This document shows positions 52,661 to 61,812 of a stretch of 64,000 nucleotides of DNA, piece by piece; within the stretch, counting starts at the first letter, position 1, and each line of letters opens with the position of its first letter. Position numbers and translations under genes: made by a program. The notes beneath the pieces are model-generated. The model was not told the origin of the DNA, made no database searches, and worked only from the letters and a program-made list of their open reading frames with translations. Source of the stretch: Echinicola soli (lineage in GTDB: Bacteria > Bacteroidota > Bacteroidia > Cytophagales > Cyclobacteriaceae); the NCBI RefSeq assembly GCF_006575665.1, contig NZ_CP041253.1:1741501-1805500 (forward strand), given 5' to 3'.

Positions 52661-53139
52661 AGATTGGGAAATATTTGATTGGACGCAGTTGCTGGAAGGC
52701 GTGGTTTTGGGGTAGTTTCAAACTACCCCCCGCAGCCATTCACTACAGGCATCCTAACTATTGTTTTTTTGTGAAAAAAGGGATCATTTTTTCTCGTGTG
52801 ACGAAGGAGTGCTCAAATTATGGATTCTATATGATTTACTATGGGTAAACCGAGCGGTAGCGGGCTATGGAGATCGAAGAATCGCGTGGACGGATGAATT
52901 GGGTGTCTATGCTCCTGATACAGTCGATAATCATATGTTTTCCTTGCCTATGGTCAGTAGCTACGGCACTGTTAGGATGCTGTCTCCAATTTCTGTTACC
53001 AAGCTAATGCTCCTAAGGAGCATCCTTGCTGACATTTCTGTCGGCTAAAACCGTGAGGAGGGAGTCCTGGCCAATGCCGCTGGGCATTTAAGCCTGGTAA
53101 GATCAGGATGCCTCCAGGGGGGTGTGCCGTAGGAACAAA
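52661..53139. other. Intergenic region after ktrA with a perfect palindrome and repeat fragments
   Basis: 52709-52729 is the palindrome GGGGTAGTTT-C-AAACTACCCC, 48 nt after the ktrA stop, with no T run. 52985-53140 contains short inverted motifs (GCTCCTAAGGAGC, GTGCCGTAGGAAC) of a style common in Bacteroidota spacers. An open frame across 52761-53048 shows no recognisable protein. Confidence 0.4.
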
Positions 53140-53147
53140 ACTATTTC

Positions 53148-53471
53148 GGACCAAGCAATATTTCTGGAAGATGAGAGATTTCCAGGTGGTTTTGGTAAGC
53201 ATATTTCTCTTTCATTTAGCAATAGTAATGTGAAGATTATAAAATCAGTATAAATCCGTCATTGCGGATGCAGAGCAACGGAGTGAAGCAATCTCGTTTT
53301 CTTAATACGGGATTGCCACGTTCCCGATAGCTCGGGACAGGCTATACTTCCTCGCTATGACGGTATTTTAAATCGCGTTTATTATAAAAAATCAGCGCAG
53401 ATCTTATTAATCTGCGCTATCTGCGTGCTATCGAAACCAACCCTAATCCCCCCAACTTTTTCGCTTGATCC
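53148..53471 (+). mobile_element. MITE-like element, copy C (324 bp) with perfect 8-bp target duplication
   Basis: Ends GGACCAAGC and GCTTGATCC are inverted repeats. ACTATTTC directly precedes it (53140-53147) and directly follows it (53472-53479), a perfect 8-bp direct repeat with no gap. Its outer arms match 14080-14403 closely, and its inner module 53256-53363 is the reverse complement of 14188-14295. It has no open reading frame of note, so any movement would need a transposase from elsewhere. Confidence 0.85.
53256..53363 (-). repeat. Inner palindromic module of copy C (inverted)
   Basis: Same 108 bp as 14188-14295 but reversed. Left end CCGTCATTGCG, right end TCGCTATGACGG (one mismatch to a perfect inverted repeat). 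The nested hairpin TCCCGATAGCTCGGGA has a changed loop and otherwise perfect arms. Confidence 0.8.
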
Positions 53472-53693
53472 ACTATTTCCCTGCTCTTTCCGCACTTGTT
53501 GGACAGTCCCGTGGATAATTTACCCACAGTATTCCATAAAGAGCCAAAAAGAATTGAGGTATTGCCCTAAAGGGATGCTCCAATGTCATTAAGTTAGTAA
53601 AATGTATCGGTGAAAAAACCCATTGGATCAGTGAGACACTTATGTGGATCGCCTTTTGATCCATGATGTCGCGTGTTTTTCTGTTTCTTGAGC

Positions 53694-54275
53694 TTACTTT
53701 CTTATCAAAAACACCGTCAGGCTTCTGGGACCGTGGGCTCCGATGACCAGTGACTGCTCGATATCGGCTGTCTTGGAGGGACCTGCGATGAACACTCCGT
53801 AGCCATCATCTGCCACATTGACCTTTTCATAGGCCCTGTGCATATCGGTGAGCAAGGTTTCTTCGCGGATAACAATGATCAAGTGCTGGGCGATAAAAGG
53901 AAGCACTCGATGGACGACATTTTTTTCTGGCATCCAGATGGCCCCATTTTCAGATACGCCAAATTCCCCTTTCAAAACAGCAAGTTCGACATGTTCCAGG
54001 TCGTGCGGATCGGAGATTTTACTTACGTCCACATTCCCTTTTACCTCTTCCACCAATGAGGCGATAAGTAGGTCATTGGAGTAGTGTTCCTTTACGAAAG
54101 CATCCAATTCTTCCATAGAATTCACCACTTGGAGTTTGCCGCCATTGCCCGTCAATCCTTTTTCGTACCGATCTACGAGATTCTCCTCTTCAGGAAATGT
54201 AAGAAAATCCGGTAAAGGGGTGGCTTCAGGCTTGTTGTTTTTTATTGCTGCTAATATGGCTTCCTTGCTGGTCAT
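53694..54275 (-). CDS. lutC: LUD-domain protein LutC (L-lactate oxidation complex)
   Basis: 193 residues, the LUD (YkgG/DUF162) domain alone. Conserved late motifs are GYGVFIAGPSKTADIEQSLVIGAHGPRSLTVFL. Part of the LutABC iron-sulfur complex that oxidises L-lactate to pyruvate. Its ATG overlaps the lutB stop by 4 nt (ATGA type), so it is translationally coupled. It is the last gene of the unit. Confidence 0.92.
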   Translation of the reverse strand: MTSKEAILAAIKNNKPEATPLPDFLTFPEEENLVDRYEKGLTGNGGKLQVVNSMEELDAFVKEHYSNDLLIASLVEEVKGNVDVSKISDPHDLEHVELAVLKGEFGVSENGAIWMPEKNVVHRVLPFIAQHLIIVIREETLLTDMHRAYEKVNVADDGYGVFIAGPSKTADIEQSLVIGAHGPRSLTVFLIRK

Positions 54276-55645
54276 TGTTTTCTGTTTTTCTTATACCATT
54301 CCTTAAAACTCTCCTTGGGGACTTCTGGTAGGTCCCTGTGTTTCCCCCACACGTTGATACTGCTGTAGACCAAACTTTTGGGGGTGATCTTCAGGGCTGT
54401 TCTGACTGCTTTTCCTGCCAGGTCGTAGAGGACAGGCTTCCCGAAGGTCATTCCGGCCACCTTCATAGACAATTTTTTGCTGGTGTCCATATTGGTGTTT
54501 TCGGTAATCACCTGGCGCCATTTATAGAGCTGTTCATGGATATTGATCTTGACAGGACAGACATCCGAGCAGGAGCCACACAGGGTGGAGGCAAAAGGTA
54601 AGGTGCTATGTTTTTTGAGGTCCCTTCCAGGAGAGAGGATGGAGCCTATAGGTCCTGGGACGGCATAGTTATAACTGTGTCCTCCACTTCGTCGGTAGAT
54701 CGGACAAGTATTCATGCATGCCCCACAACGAATGCACTTCAGCGAGTTTTTAAAGTCTTCCCGGCCTAGTTGCTCAGTTCTGCCATTGTCCACTAGGATG
54801 ATGTAGAGCTTTTTGCCTTTGGCAGGTCGATGGAAATGGGAGCTGTAGTTGGTGATACTCTGTCCCGTAGCGCTTCGCGCTAAAAGGCGAAGAAAAACAC
54901 CCAAATCGGCGGCTCTTGGGATGAGCTTTTCGATGCCCATGCAGGCGATGTGGACATCTGCCAAGTGTGTGCCCATATCGGCATTGCCCTCATTGGTGCA
55001 GACCACAAAGCCACCCGTTTCGGCAATGCCGAAGTTGACACCGGTGATGGCCGCATTGGCTTCTACAAACTTCTTGCGCAAGTGCTGTCTCGCGGCCTCT
55101 GTGAGATAGTTAGGATCGCTGGCGCCTTCTTTAGTGCCGATATGGTCATGGAAAATCTTTCCAATATCCTGCTTTTTTAGGTGGATGGCCGGTAGTACGA
55201 TATGGCTGGGCGTCTGCTTTGCAAATTGGATGATGCGTTCACCCAAATCCGTGTCCACCACATCGTAACCTTTGTTTTCGAGGTAATGGTTCAGGCCGCA
55301 TTCCTCGGTCAGGATGGATTTACTTTTGACAATGTCTTTGACCTTGTTTTCCTGAAGGATGCGATAAACATGTTCATTGTGCTCCTTGGCATCCCTGGCC
55401 CACAGTACTTCTACACCATTCGCTTTAGCATTGGCTTCAAATTGTTCCAACAACTCTCCCAGATGGGAAAGTACATAGTCTTTGGTCGCTGAAGCCGTAT
55501 CCCGCAGCGTCTCCCACTCGGGAATTCCCTGGGCAGAACGATCCCTGTTGGAACGCACATGCCAAAGGGTTTCGTCATGCCAGTGGGTCCTGGCGTCGTC
55601 TTTTATAAATTCTGCCGCTTCTTCGGCGTGGGTCTTTAATTTCAT
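54272..55645 (-). CDS. lutB: LutB-type iron-sulfur protein of L-lactate oxidation
   Basis: 457 residues. N-terminal LUD domain (about 65-290) with GVNFGIAETGGFVVCTNEGNADM. Two [4Fe-4S] clusters: Cys304, 307, 310 and 314 in CIRCGACMNTCP, and Cys356, 359 and 363 in CGSCSDVCP, with a further Cys expected from the family. C-terminal domain ending in a basic tail. It transfers electrons in the LutABC complex. It is separated from lutA by 392 bp of non-coding DNA, whereas lutABC genes are usually contiguous. Confidence 0.94.
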   Translation of the reverse strand: MKLKTHAEEAAEFIKDDARTHWHDETLWHVRSNRDRSAQGIPEWETLRDTASATKDYVLSHLGELLEQFEANAKANGVEVLWARDAKEHNEHVYRILQENKVKDIVKSKSILTEECGLNHYLENKGYDVVDTDLGERIIQFAKQTPSHIVLPAIHLKKQDIGKIFHDHIGTKEGASDPNYLTEAARQHLRKKFVEANAAITGVNFGIAETGGFVVCTNEGNADMGTHLADVHIACMGIEKLIPRAADLGVFLRLLARSATGQSITNYSSHFHRPAKGKKLYIILVDNGRTEQLGREDFKNSLKCIRCGACMNTCPIYRRSGGHSYNYAVPGPIGSILSPGRDLKKHSTLPFASTLCGSCSDVCPVKINIHEQLYKWRQVITENTNMDTSKKLSMKVAGMTFGKPVLYDLAGKAVRTALKITPKSLVYSSINVWGKHRDLPEVPKESFKEWYKKNRKQ

Positions 55646-56037
55646 GTTTCCATTATATTATGCTGTTGTCTCTGACCTGCCAAGTGTTGGTAGGAAAGAG
55701 CGGGAATATCCATCTTAGAACTTCAATATTTCTAAGTGTCTATCCTGTTTTAGCGAGTCGGAGACTCAAGTTTACAAAGTGCCAAGTCGTAGACTTGCCA
55801 CAACTGGTTATTTGTACTTCCCTGATTATAGTTGACCGGATGAATTATTAGATTTCATTGTCAAACATAGTAATAACTGGTCCATCCCTAGATGGAATTT
55901 TAGACCAATTCCTTAACTCCTCTGGACTTTTGCTATAAGAAGAGCAGCAGCCATCCATAACGAATTGTGCTTGTCTGCCCCAATCTACCCCGCCTAACCT
56001 CCCCTGCAAGGGGAGGGGCAAATTGTCTCAAGTCTCA
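55646..56037. other. Non-coding insert between lutA and lutB
   Basis: 392 bp with no credible gene. It contains CCCCTGCAAGGGGAGGGG (about 56002-56019), part of a palindrome-rich style common in Bacteroidota spacers, and CAAATTGTCTCAAGTCTC (56021-56038), similar to simple repeats near 4550 and 19670. It looks like repeat DNA that has entered the operon. Confidence 0.5.
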
Positions 56038-56772
56038 CTACCCGTTACTCTCCACTTTATTTCCGTTAAGGATTTCGGCGATGTGCATCACTTTGATGGG
56101 GCTTTTTTGGCGTTTGAGCAGGCCTTGCATATGCATCAGGCAGGACATGTCGGCACCAGTGAGCACTTCCACACCATTTCGCTGATGATCAGCGATTCGG
56201 TCATTGCCCATGGTGACGGATATGGCCTCTTCTGCAATGGCAAAAGTTCCTCCAAAGCCGCAGCATTCATCCTTACGGTCAAGCTCTACCATTTCGATGT
56301 TATCGACTTTGCTCAGCAGGGAAAGGGGCTTGTTGAACTCCGGATCCATTCGTTCTGAGCACTTGGCCAGGCGTAGTCCGCGTAGTCCGTGACAGCTCGA
56401 GTGGAATCCCACTTTGTGGGGGAAGCTGGCATTCACTTTATCTACTTTCAAAATATCCGTCAGAAACTCACAAAGTTCATAGATCTTGGGAGAGTCTTCG
56501 GTTTTCGGAAGGATATGATCCTTGACATGAAGAGTGCAGCTGCCAGAAGGTGCCACGATGTACTCAAACTGGCCGAAATTCTTCATAAAGAGATCAGCAG
56601 ATTCTTTTCCATATCTTTCATAACCTGAATTGGCCATGGGCTGGCCGCAGCAGGTCTGGGAAAGGGGATAGGCGACTTCTACGCCATATTTTTCCAGAAG
56701 CTCCAAGGTGGCTTGTGCCGCTCCGGGATAAAACTGGTCTACATAACAAGGTATAAAGAGTCCTACTCGCAT
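56038..56772 (-). CDS. lutA: LutA-type (Fe-S)-binding oxidoreductase subunit
   Basis: 244 residues from ATG 56772 (MRVGLFIPCYVDQFYPG); the frame is open for 45 residues upstream, but LutA proteins begin exactly here. Two CCG domains hold the Cys clusters: SQTCCGQPMANSGY and DECCGFGGTFAI, with PSGSCTLHVKDH between. It is the first gene of lutA-lutB-lutC on the minus strand and diverges from the GH31-rhamnose genes. Confidence 0.94.
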   Translation of the reverse strand: MRVGLFIPCYVDQFYPGAAQATLELLEKYGVEVAYPLSQTCCGQPMANSGYERYGKESADLFMKNFGQFEYIVAPSGSCTLHVKDHILPKTEDSPKIYELCEFLTDILKVDKVNASFPHKVGFHSSCHGLRGLRLAKCSERMDPEFNKPLSLLSKVDNIEMVELDRKDECCGFGGTFAIAEEAISVTMGNDRIADHQRNGVEVLTGADMSCLMHMQGLLKRQKSPIKVMHIAEILNGNKVESNG

Positions 56773-57118
56773 AGTTTTTTGATTCGAAATCCTAATATAG
56801 GTTTGGCAGGCCGAATGTTCATCCTGCACCATACTGTTTTGGATGAAGGAGGCGAAACGGTGTTTAGGCAGGCATAAATCTTTCGGGGAAATCGGGTAAA
56901 AGGGCATCAGCTTTTTCGAGCCCGAGTAATGCCGATGTGGCCATTCCGAAATATATACGTGCGAACACTGTCAAGCCCATCCGATTCATGGACAGGTAAG
57001 TAAAGTACACCATTGGATAAGAAATGACTTATATTTCCCCTCGGAAGGTGGAGTCCTGCTTTCCAAATATGACATTAAAGTTACCGTAAATAAACCTATA
57101 AAATCAATTAACAGCTAC
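56773..57118. promoter_or_regulatory. Divergent control region between lut and GH31-rhamnose genes
   Basis: 346 bp separating the starts of lutA and the GH31 gene. It must contain promoters for both directions. No perfect TAnnTTTG box is visible by eye. Shared regulation by a rhamnose- or lactate-responsive factor is an inference from the layout only. Confidence 0.4.
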
Positions 57119-59572
57119 ATGAATAGTAAACATTTCTTTGCAGCTTTTTTCATTTTCTTGGCTCAAACTGGCCTTTTAATAGCCCAAAATAGTTCAGGAG
57201 AACTTTCTAAGGACCAAAACACCTACCGGATCTCTTCCGGAAACAAAAATCTGCAGCTACAATTTCACTCACCCGAGGTCTTTCGAGTGAAGACTTTTTG
57301 GGGCGAGCAGCCTGAAGAACAATACTCCTATATGCTCAAGCAGCAAGCGTTTGATCTTCTTCCTGTAAAAACGACCAAAGAGGAAGGTAGCTTTACCTTC
57401 GAGACAGGCAGACTGGTAGTGAAAGTGGACCAATTCAGCTTAAACATTGGTGTGTATGACACACAGGGGAATCTGCTTTCCGGCGAGGATGTTTCAGATG
57501 CTGACGGTGGAGCTTATCAGGATGCTGAGACGGTGGGAGCAGTAAAAACGCTACAGCCAGATGAGCACTTTTTCGGCTTTGGTGAGCGCATGGACTTTTT
57601 GGATCGTAGGGGCAAAGAGGTGGAGCTGAACGTGGGTAGAGGATTAGGTAGACCTCATATTATTGGCGCTTATAATGTAATGGAGGCCAATTATGCTCCT
57701 GTTCCCTTTTTTATGAGCACAAAGGGCTACGGCATCTTTTTCCATAATTCCTATGCAACACATTGGGATCTTGGTTCCGAGAGCAATGAGCACTTGAGCT
57801 TTGAGGCAGATGGTGGTGAGCTGGATTATTTCTTTATGTATGGACCAGATTTTTCCAAGTTGCTTTATCATTATACCGGTCTGACAGGCCGGTCACCATT
57901 ATTGCCGCGTTTCGCCCATGGGCTTCACGTGGGGACTTATAGTGGAGGTACATGGGGACATGAAGAAATGACCAGTACGCACTATGTAGTAGAGCTTGCC
58001 AGAAAATACAGGGAAAAAGGAATTCCTTTTGATGTGCTGCACTTGGATTCTACTTGGAGGATGTTTGGTGAAAACGGTGGTAGCGGAGCCACGACCTTTG
58101 AATGGAGGGAGACCTTTATAGATCCAGAGAGTATGTTTGACAGTCTCTATGCCATGGACGTCAATATGGTAGGGCTTCACCTGAGGCCCCGGTTTGACAA
58201 TGGCAAAAAGCTGGACCTGCTGAATCAGGCACGGGACCAAGGGTATGTCTATCCAGAAGAAGATAATCCCGGCGAATTTGTCAATTTCTTTGATGAAGAG
58301 GCTGTGGACTGGTGGTGGGACAAGGGCGTGATGCGAATCGCAGAGATTGGTGCCATGTTCCTTAAAACCGATGAGGGAAGTGCTTTTGGCCGTAAGGCGA
58401 ATGAAAGCGACAAGACAGGGCCAAGGACTGAAGAGGCCAGAAGGCTCCACAATGTCTTCCCTGTAGCTTATGCAAAAGCGCCCTATGAGAAATTCAAAGA
58501 ATACAACAGCATGCGCGGTATGAATCATACCCGTGAAGGCTATGCCGGCATCCAGCGCTATCCCTTTATCTGGGCAGGGGACTGGCCCAGTGAATGGCAA
58601 TATTATGGACCTGTGATAAAAGCAGGGATCAATATCGGCCTGTCCGGTGTAGGGTACTGGTCGCATAATATGGGAGGTTTTGAGCATGATGCTGATCCGG
58701 AATTGTTTGCCAGATGGGTACAGTTTGGGATGTTCAGCCCCGTGGCACATGTGTTTGGGATGGATCACCCAGGATATAAAGAGCCTTGGAACTATGGTGA
58801 CACGGCAGAGGAGATCTTTACCCAATATGATAAACTACGTTATCGCCTGATTCCTTACATTTATTCTACTGCATTTCAGCAATACCAATCGGGTAAGCCG
58901 ATCATGCGGGCCTTGGTATTGGAGCACCAAAATGATTATAATACCTACACAGTGGACGACCAATATTATTTTGGCGATCACATGATCGTATGTCCTGTAT
59001 TGACTAAAGAGGCCCAGACCAGAACTGTCTATTTGCCAGAGGGTACCTGGTACGACTACTGGGATGGTACCAAATATGAGGGTAAGCGATACTATAATAT
59101 TGTCACTCCCCTCGATGAGCTGCCGATTTTTGTGAAGGAAGGGGCTATCATTCCCATGCAGGATGCGGTGACCTATGACAATAAGCAAGCCTATGGCACG
59201 ATCACCCTTGATATTTTTCCCGGAGCTTCTTCATCATACCGTCTTTTTGAGGATGATGGTGTTTCAGAGGAATATATGGAAGGCCATTATTCCGAGACGC
59301 GCTTTCAAACCAATGAGCATGAGGACGGATTGGAAGTGCTGGTGGGCAAGGCGGAAGGAAGCTATGATCCTGGGGCACGAAGCTATGTCTTGAAAATTCA
59401 CACAGAAACCCCTCCTACGCAGGTACAACTGGACGGGGAAAGGCTTAGCCCATTAGATGCAGCGGCCATCAAAAATGGCCAGGCAGGCTGGAGCTATGAT
59501 GTGGCCGAAAAGGTGCTTTGGGCAGCAGGAATAAAGTCAGCCAAAGAAGAAATTAGGTTTGAGATCAAGTAA
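57119..59572 (+). CDS. GH31 family alpha-glycosidase, secreted
   Basis: 817 residues. A signal peptide (FAAFFIFLAQTGLLIAQ) precedes the N-terminal beta domain (about 30-230) and a (beta/alpha)8 barrel. The nucleophile is Asp418 in FLKTDEGSA and the acid/base Asp488 in WAGDWPSEW. After the barrel comes the proximal domain and a distal domain of the DUF5110 type. GH31 enzymes release alpha-glucose, alpha-xylose or related residues; substrate cannot be fixed. It lies 126 bp before rhaEW in the same direction, which may place it in a rhamnose-containing glycan pathway. Confidence 0.92.
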   Translation: MNSKHFFAAFFIFLAQTGLLIAQNSSGELSKDQNTYRISSGNKNLQLQFHSPEVFRVKTFWGEQPEEQYSYMLKQQAFDLLPVKTTKEEGSFTFETGRLVVKVDQFSLNIGVYDTQGNLLSGEDVSDADGGAYQDAETVGAVKTLQPDEHFFGFGERMDFLDRRGKEVELNVGRGLGRPHIIGAYNVMEANYAPVPFFMSTKGYGIFFHNSYATHWDLGSESNEHLSFEADGGELDYFFMYGPDFSKLLYHYTGLTGRSPLLPRFAHGLHVGTYSGGTWGHEEMTSTHYVVELARKYREKGIPFDVLHLDSTWRMFGENGGSGATTFEWRETFIDPESMFDSLYAMDVNMVGLHLRPRFDNGKKLDLLNQARDQGYVYPEEDNPGEFVNFFDEEAVDWWWDKGVMRIAEIGAMFLKTDEGSAFGRKANESDKTGPRTEEARRLHNVFPVAYAKAPYEKFKEYNSMRGMNHTREGYAGIQRYPFIWAGDWPSEWQYYGPVIKAGINIGLSGVGYWSHNMGGFEHDADPELFARWVQFGMFSPVAHVFGMDHPGYKEPWNYGDTAEEIFTQYDKLRYRLIPYIYSTAFQQYQSGKPIMRALVLEHQNDYNTYTVDDQYYFGDHMIVCPVLTKEAQTRTVYLPEGTWYDYWDGTKYEGKRYYNIVTPLDELPIFVKEGAIIPMQDAVTYDNKQAYGTITLDIFPGASSSYRLFEDDGVSEEYMEGHYSETRFQTNEHEDGLEVLVGKAEGSYDPGARSYVLKIHTETPPTQVQLDGERLSPLDAAAIKNGQAGWSYDVAEKVLWAAGIKSAKEEIRFEIK

Positions 59573-59698
59573 TGTGATTGACGATCAAATCCTTATGCAG
59601 GCGGTTTTATCAGTACAGAACAGGACAGTATTTTAGTTTAAAAAGAATAATTTCGCTATTATAAACTTCAAATCTGCAATTAAAAAAATACATAAATA

Positions 59699-61807
59699 AT
59701 GAGCACAGCAGAACGTACTTTTAAGCATGTAAATTACCTCTGGGATGAGCAAAAAGCCCAGAAACTAGAAGGAGACGAGGTAGCCCTTCTAATCTACAGG
59801 TCCAATATCCTTGGTGCGGACCTTCGCATCACTAACTACGGTGGTGGAAATACCAGTTGTAAGACCACGGAAATCGATCCTTTGACCAAGGAGGAGACAG
59901 AAGTGATGTGGGTAAAAGGATCAGGTGGAGACATCGGTACTTTGAAGAGAAGTGGCCTTGCCGGTCTTTATGTGGAGAAGCTGCATTCCCTGAAGAATGT
60001 ATACCGAGGTTTAGAGTTTGAAGATGAGATGGTCGGCTTGTTTAACCACTGCATCTATGATCTTGACTCTAAGGCGCCATCTATAGATACGCCGTTGCAT
60101 GCTTTCTTGCCGTTTAAGCACATTGATCACCTGCATCCTGACGCGGCCATTGCGATCGCGGCATCAAAGGACGGTGAGAAGATCACCGAAGAACTTTTCG
60201 AAGGACAGATTGCTTGGGTACCGTGGCAGCGCCCCGGTTTTGATCTGGCCCTACAGTTGGAAAAGGCACTGAACGATAATCCTGGTATCCGCGGCATCAT
60301 GTTGGGCGGTCACGGACTGTTCACTTGGGGAGACACGGCTTATGATTGTTATATCAATAGCCTTGAGGTAATTGACAAAGCTTCTGAATATCTGGAGCAA
60401 AATTATGGCAAAGACCGGCCGGTCTTTGGAGGACAAAAGTTGGAGTCGCTGGCTCCAGAGCAGCGTAAAGAGCAGGCTTCCATCATTGCCCCCGTGCTAA
60501 GAGGCCTAGCTTCAGGATACAACAGAATGGTCGGTCACTTCACCGATGACGAGCGTGTCCTGCAGTTTGGCAATAGCCATGACCTGGAAAAACTGGCACC
60601 GCTTGGAACAAGCTGTCCTGACCACTTCCTCAGAACTAAGATCAGGCCTTTGGTATTGGATTTTCCTGCTGATATTGACTTGGGCAATGCCGAAGAAATC
60701 AAGGAAAAGCTACAAAAGGATTTCGAAGAATACCGGGCATACTACAAGAAATATTACGAAGACCATAAGCGAGACAATAGCCCCGCCATGCGTGATCCGA
60801 ATCCTGTGATCATCATTTGGCCAGGAGTAGGCATGTTCTCTTATGCCAAAAATAAGCAGACAGCACGTGTGGCCAGTGAATTTTACATCAATGCGATCAA
60901 TGTAATGCGCGGTGCGGAAGCCGTTTCTGAATACGTTGCCCTGCCTTTGCAGGAGGCATTTGATATAGAATACTGGTTGCTTGAAGAGGCCAAGCTTCAG
61001 CGTATGCCCAAGGAACAACCGCTTTCCAGAAAAGTAGCGTTGGTGACTGGCGGTGCCGGTGGCATTGGCAAGGCCATTGCCGACAAGCTTGCCAGCGAAG
61101 GGGCTTGCGTGTTCATTACGGATATCAACCAGGATCGTCTGGATGAAGCTGTAGCTACCTATTCTAAAGATGTGGGAGCAGGTGCCGTGATGGACGTGAC
61201 CAAGGGAGACGATATCGTAAAAGCCTATAAGGAAGCCGCACTGAAATTTGGTGGTGTGGATATCATTGTCAACTGTGCTGGTCTGGCCATCTCCAAGCCG
61301 ATCGAACAGACTTCGGAAAAAGACTGGGATCTGCTACAGGATATACTGGTAAAAGGCCAATTTGCCGTATCCAAAGCCGGTGTGGAAATTTTGAGAGAAC
61401 AAAACCTTGGCGGTGATATTATCAATATTGCCAGTAAGAATGCCTTGGTTTCCGGCCCTAACAACGTAGGTTATGGCACTGCCAAAGCCGCACAGGTACA
61501 TATGAGCCGTCTGCTGGCTGCTGAACTGGGCAAGGATAAAATCCGCGTAAACGTGGTGAATCCTGATGCCGTGATCGAAGGAAGTAAAATCTGGGAAGGC
61601 GAATGGGCAAAGGGCAGAGCCAAAGCCTATGGCATCACCGTAGAGGAACTGCCGGCTTTCTATGCAAAAAGAACGATCCTGAACGAAATCATCGGTGTAG
61701 ATGACATAGCCAATGGTGTATTTGCCTTTGTAGGTGGTCACCTGAGCAAGTGTACAGGTAATATTCTGAATGTTGATGGTGGTGTGGCCGCTGCTTTTGT
61801 GAGATAA
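59699..61807 (+). CDS. rhaEW: Bifunctional L-rhamnulose-1-phosphate aldolase / L-lactaldehyde dehydrogenase
   Basis: 702 residues in two domains. Residues about 1-430 are a class II aldolase: the zinc-site histidines are in HAFLPFKHIDHLHPDAAIA and MLGGHGLFTWGD. From about 446 there is a short-chain dehydrogenase: NAD motif VTGGAGGIGKAI and catalytic Tyr-Lys in YGTAKAAQ near residue 591, with Ser in NIASKNALVSG. The aldolase splits rhamnulose-1-phosphate to DHAP and L-lactaldehyde, and the dehydrogenase makes L-lactate. This fusion is the RhaEW type known from other bacteria. The stop is 5 bp before rhaI, so they are one operon. Confidence 0.93.
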   Translation: MSTAERTFKHVNYLWDEQKAQKLEGDEVALLIYRSNILGADLRITNYGGGNTSCKTTEIDPLTKEETEVMWVKGSGGDIGTLKRSGLAGLYVEKLHSLKNVYRGLEFEDEMVGLFNHCIYDLDSKAPSIDTPLHAFLPFKHIDHLHPDAAIAIAASKDGEKITEELFEGQIAWVPWQRPGFDLALQLEKALNDNPGIRGIMLGGHGLFTWGDTAYDCYINSLEVIDKASEYLEQNYGKDRPVFGGQKLESLAPEQRKEQASIIAPVLRGLASGYNRMVGHFTDDERVLQFGNSHDLEKLAPLGTSCPDHFLRTKIRPLVLDFPADIDLGNAEEIKEKLQKDFEEYRAYYKKYYEDHKRDNSPAMRDPNPVIIIWPGVGMFSYAKNKQTARVASEFYINAINVMRGAEAVSEYVALPLQEAFDIEYWLLEEAKLQRMPKEQPLSRKVALVTGGAGGIGKAIADKLASEGACVFITDINQDRLDEAVATYSKDVGAGAVMDVTKGDDIVKAYKEAALKFGGVDIIVNCAGLAISKPIEQTSEKDWDLLQDILVKGQFAVSKAGVEILREQNLGGDIINIASKNALVSGPNNVGYGTAKAAQVHMSRLLAAELGKDKIRVNVVNPDAVIEGSKIWEGEWAKGRAKAYGITVEELPAFYAKRTILNEIIGVDDIANGVFAFVGGHLSKCTGNILNVDGGVAAAFVR

Positions 61808-61812
61808 TCATT

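Noticed and set aside
52761..53048. 95-codon open frame after ktrA
   Set aside because: No recognisable motif, covers short inverted repeats, and ends just before the mobile element; treated as non-coding.
53473..53664. 63-codon open frame on the minus strand between copy C and lutC
   Set aside because: Begins in the target duplication of the element and shows no domain; probably spacer DNA.
57899..58825. 308-codon open frame on the minus strand
   Set aside because: Antisense to the catalytic barrel of the GH31 gene; composition is that of a shadow frame.
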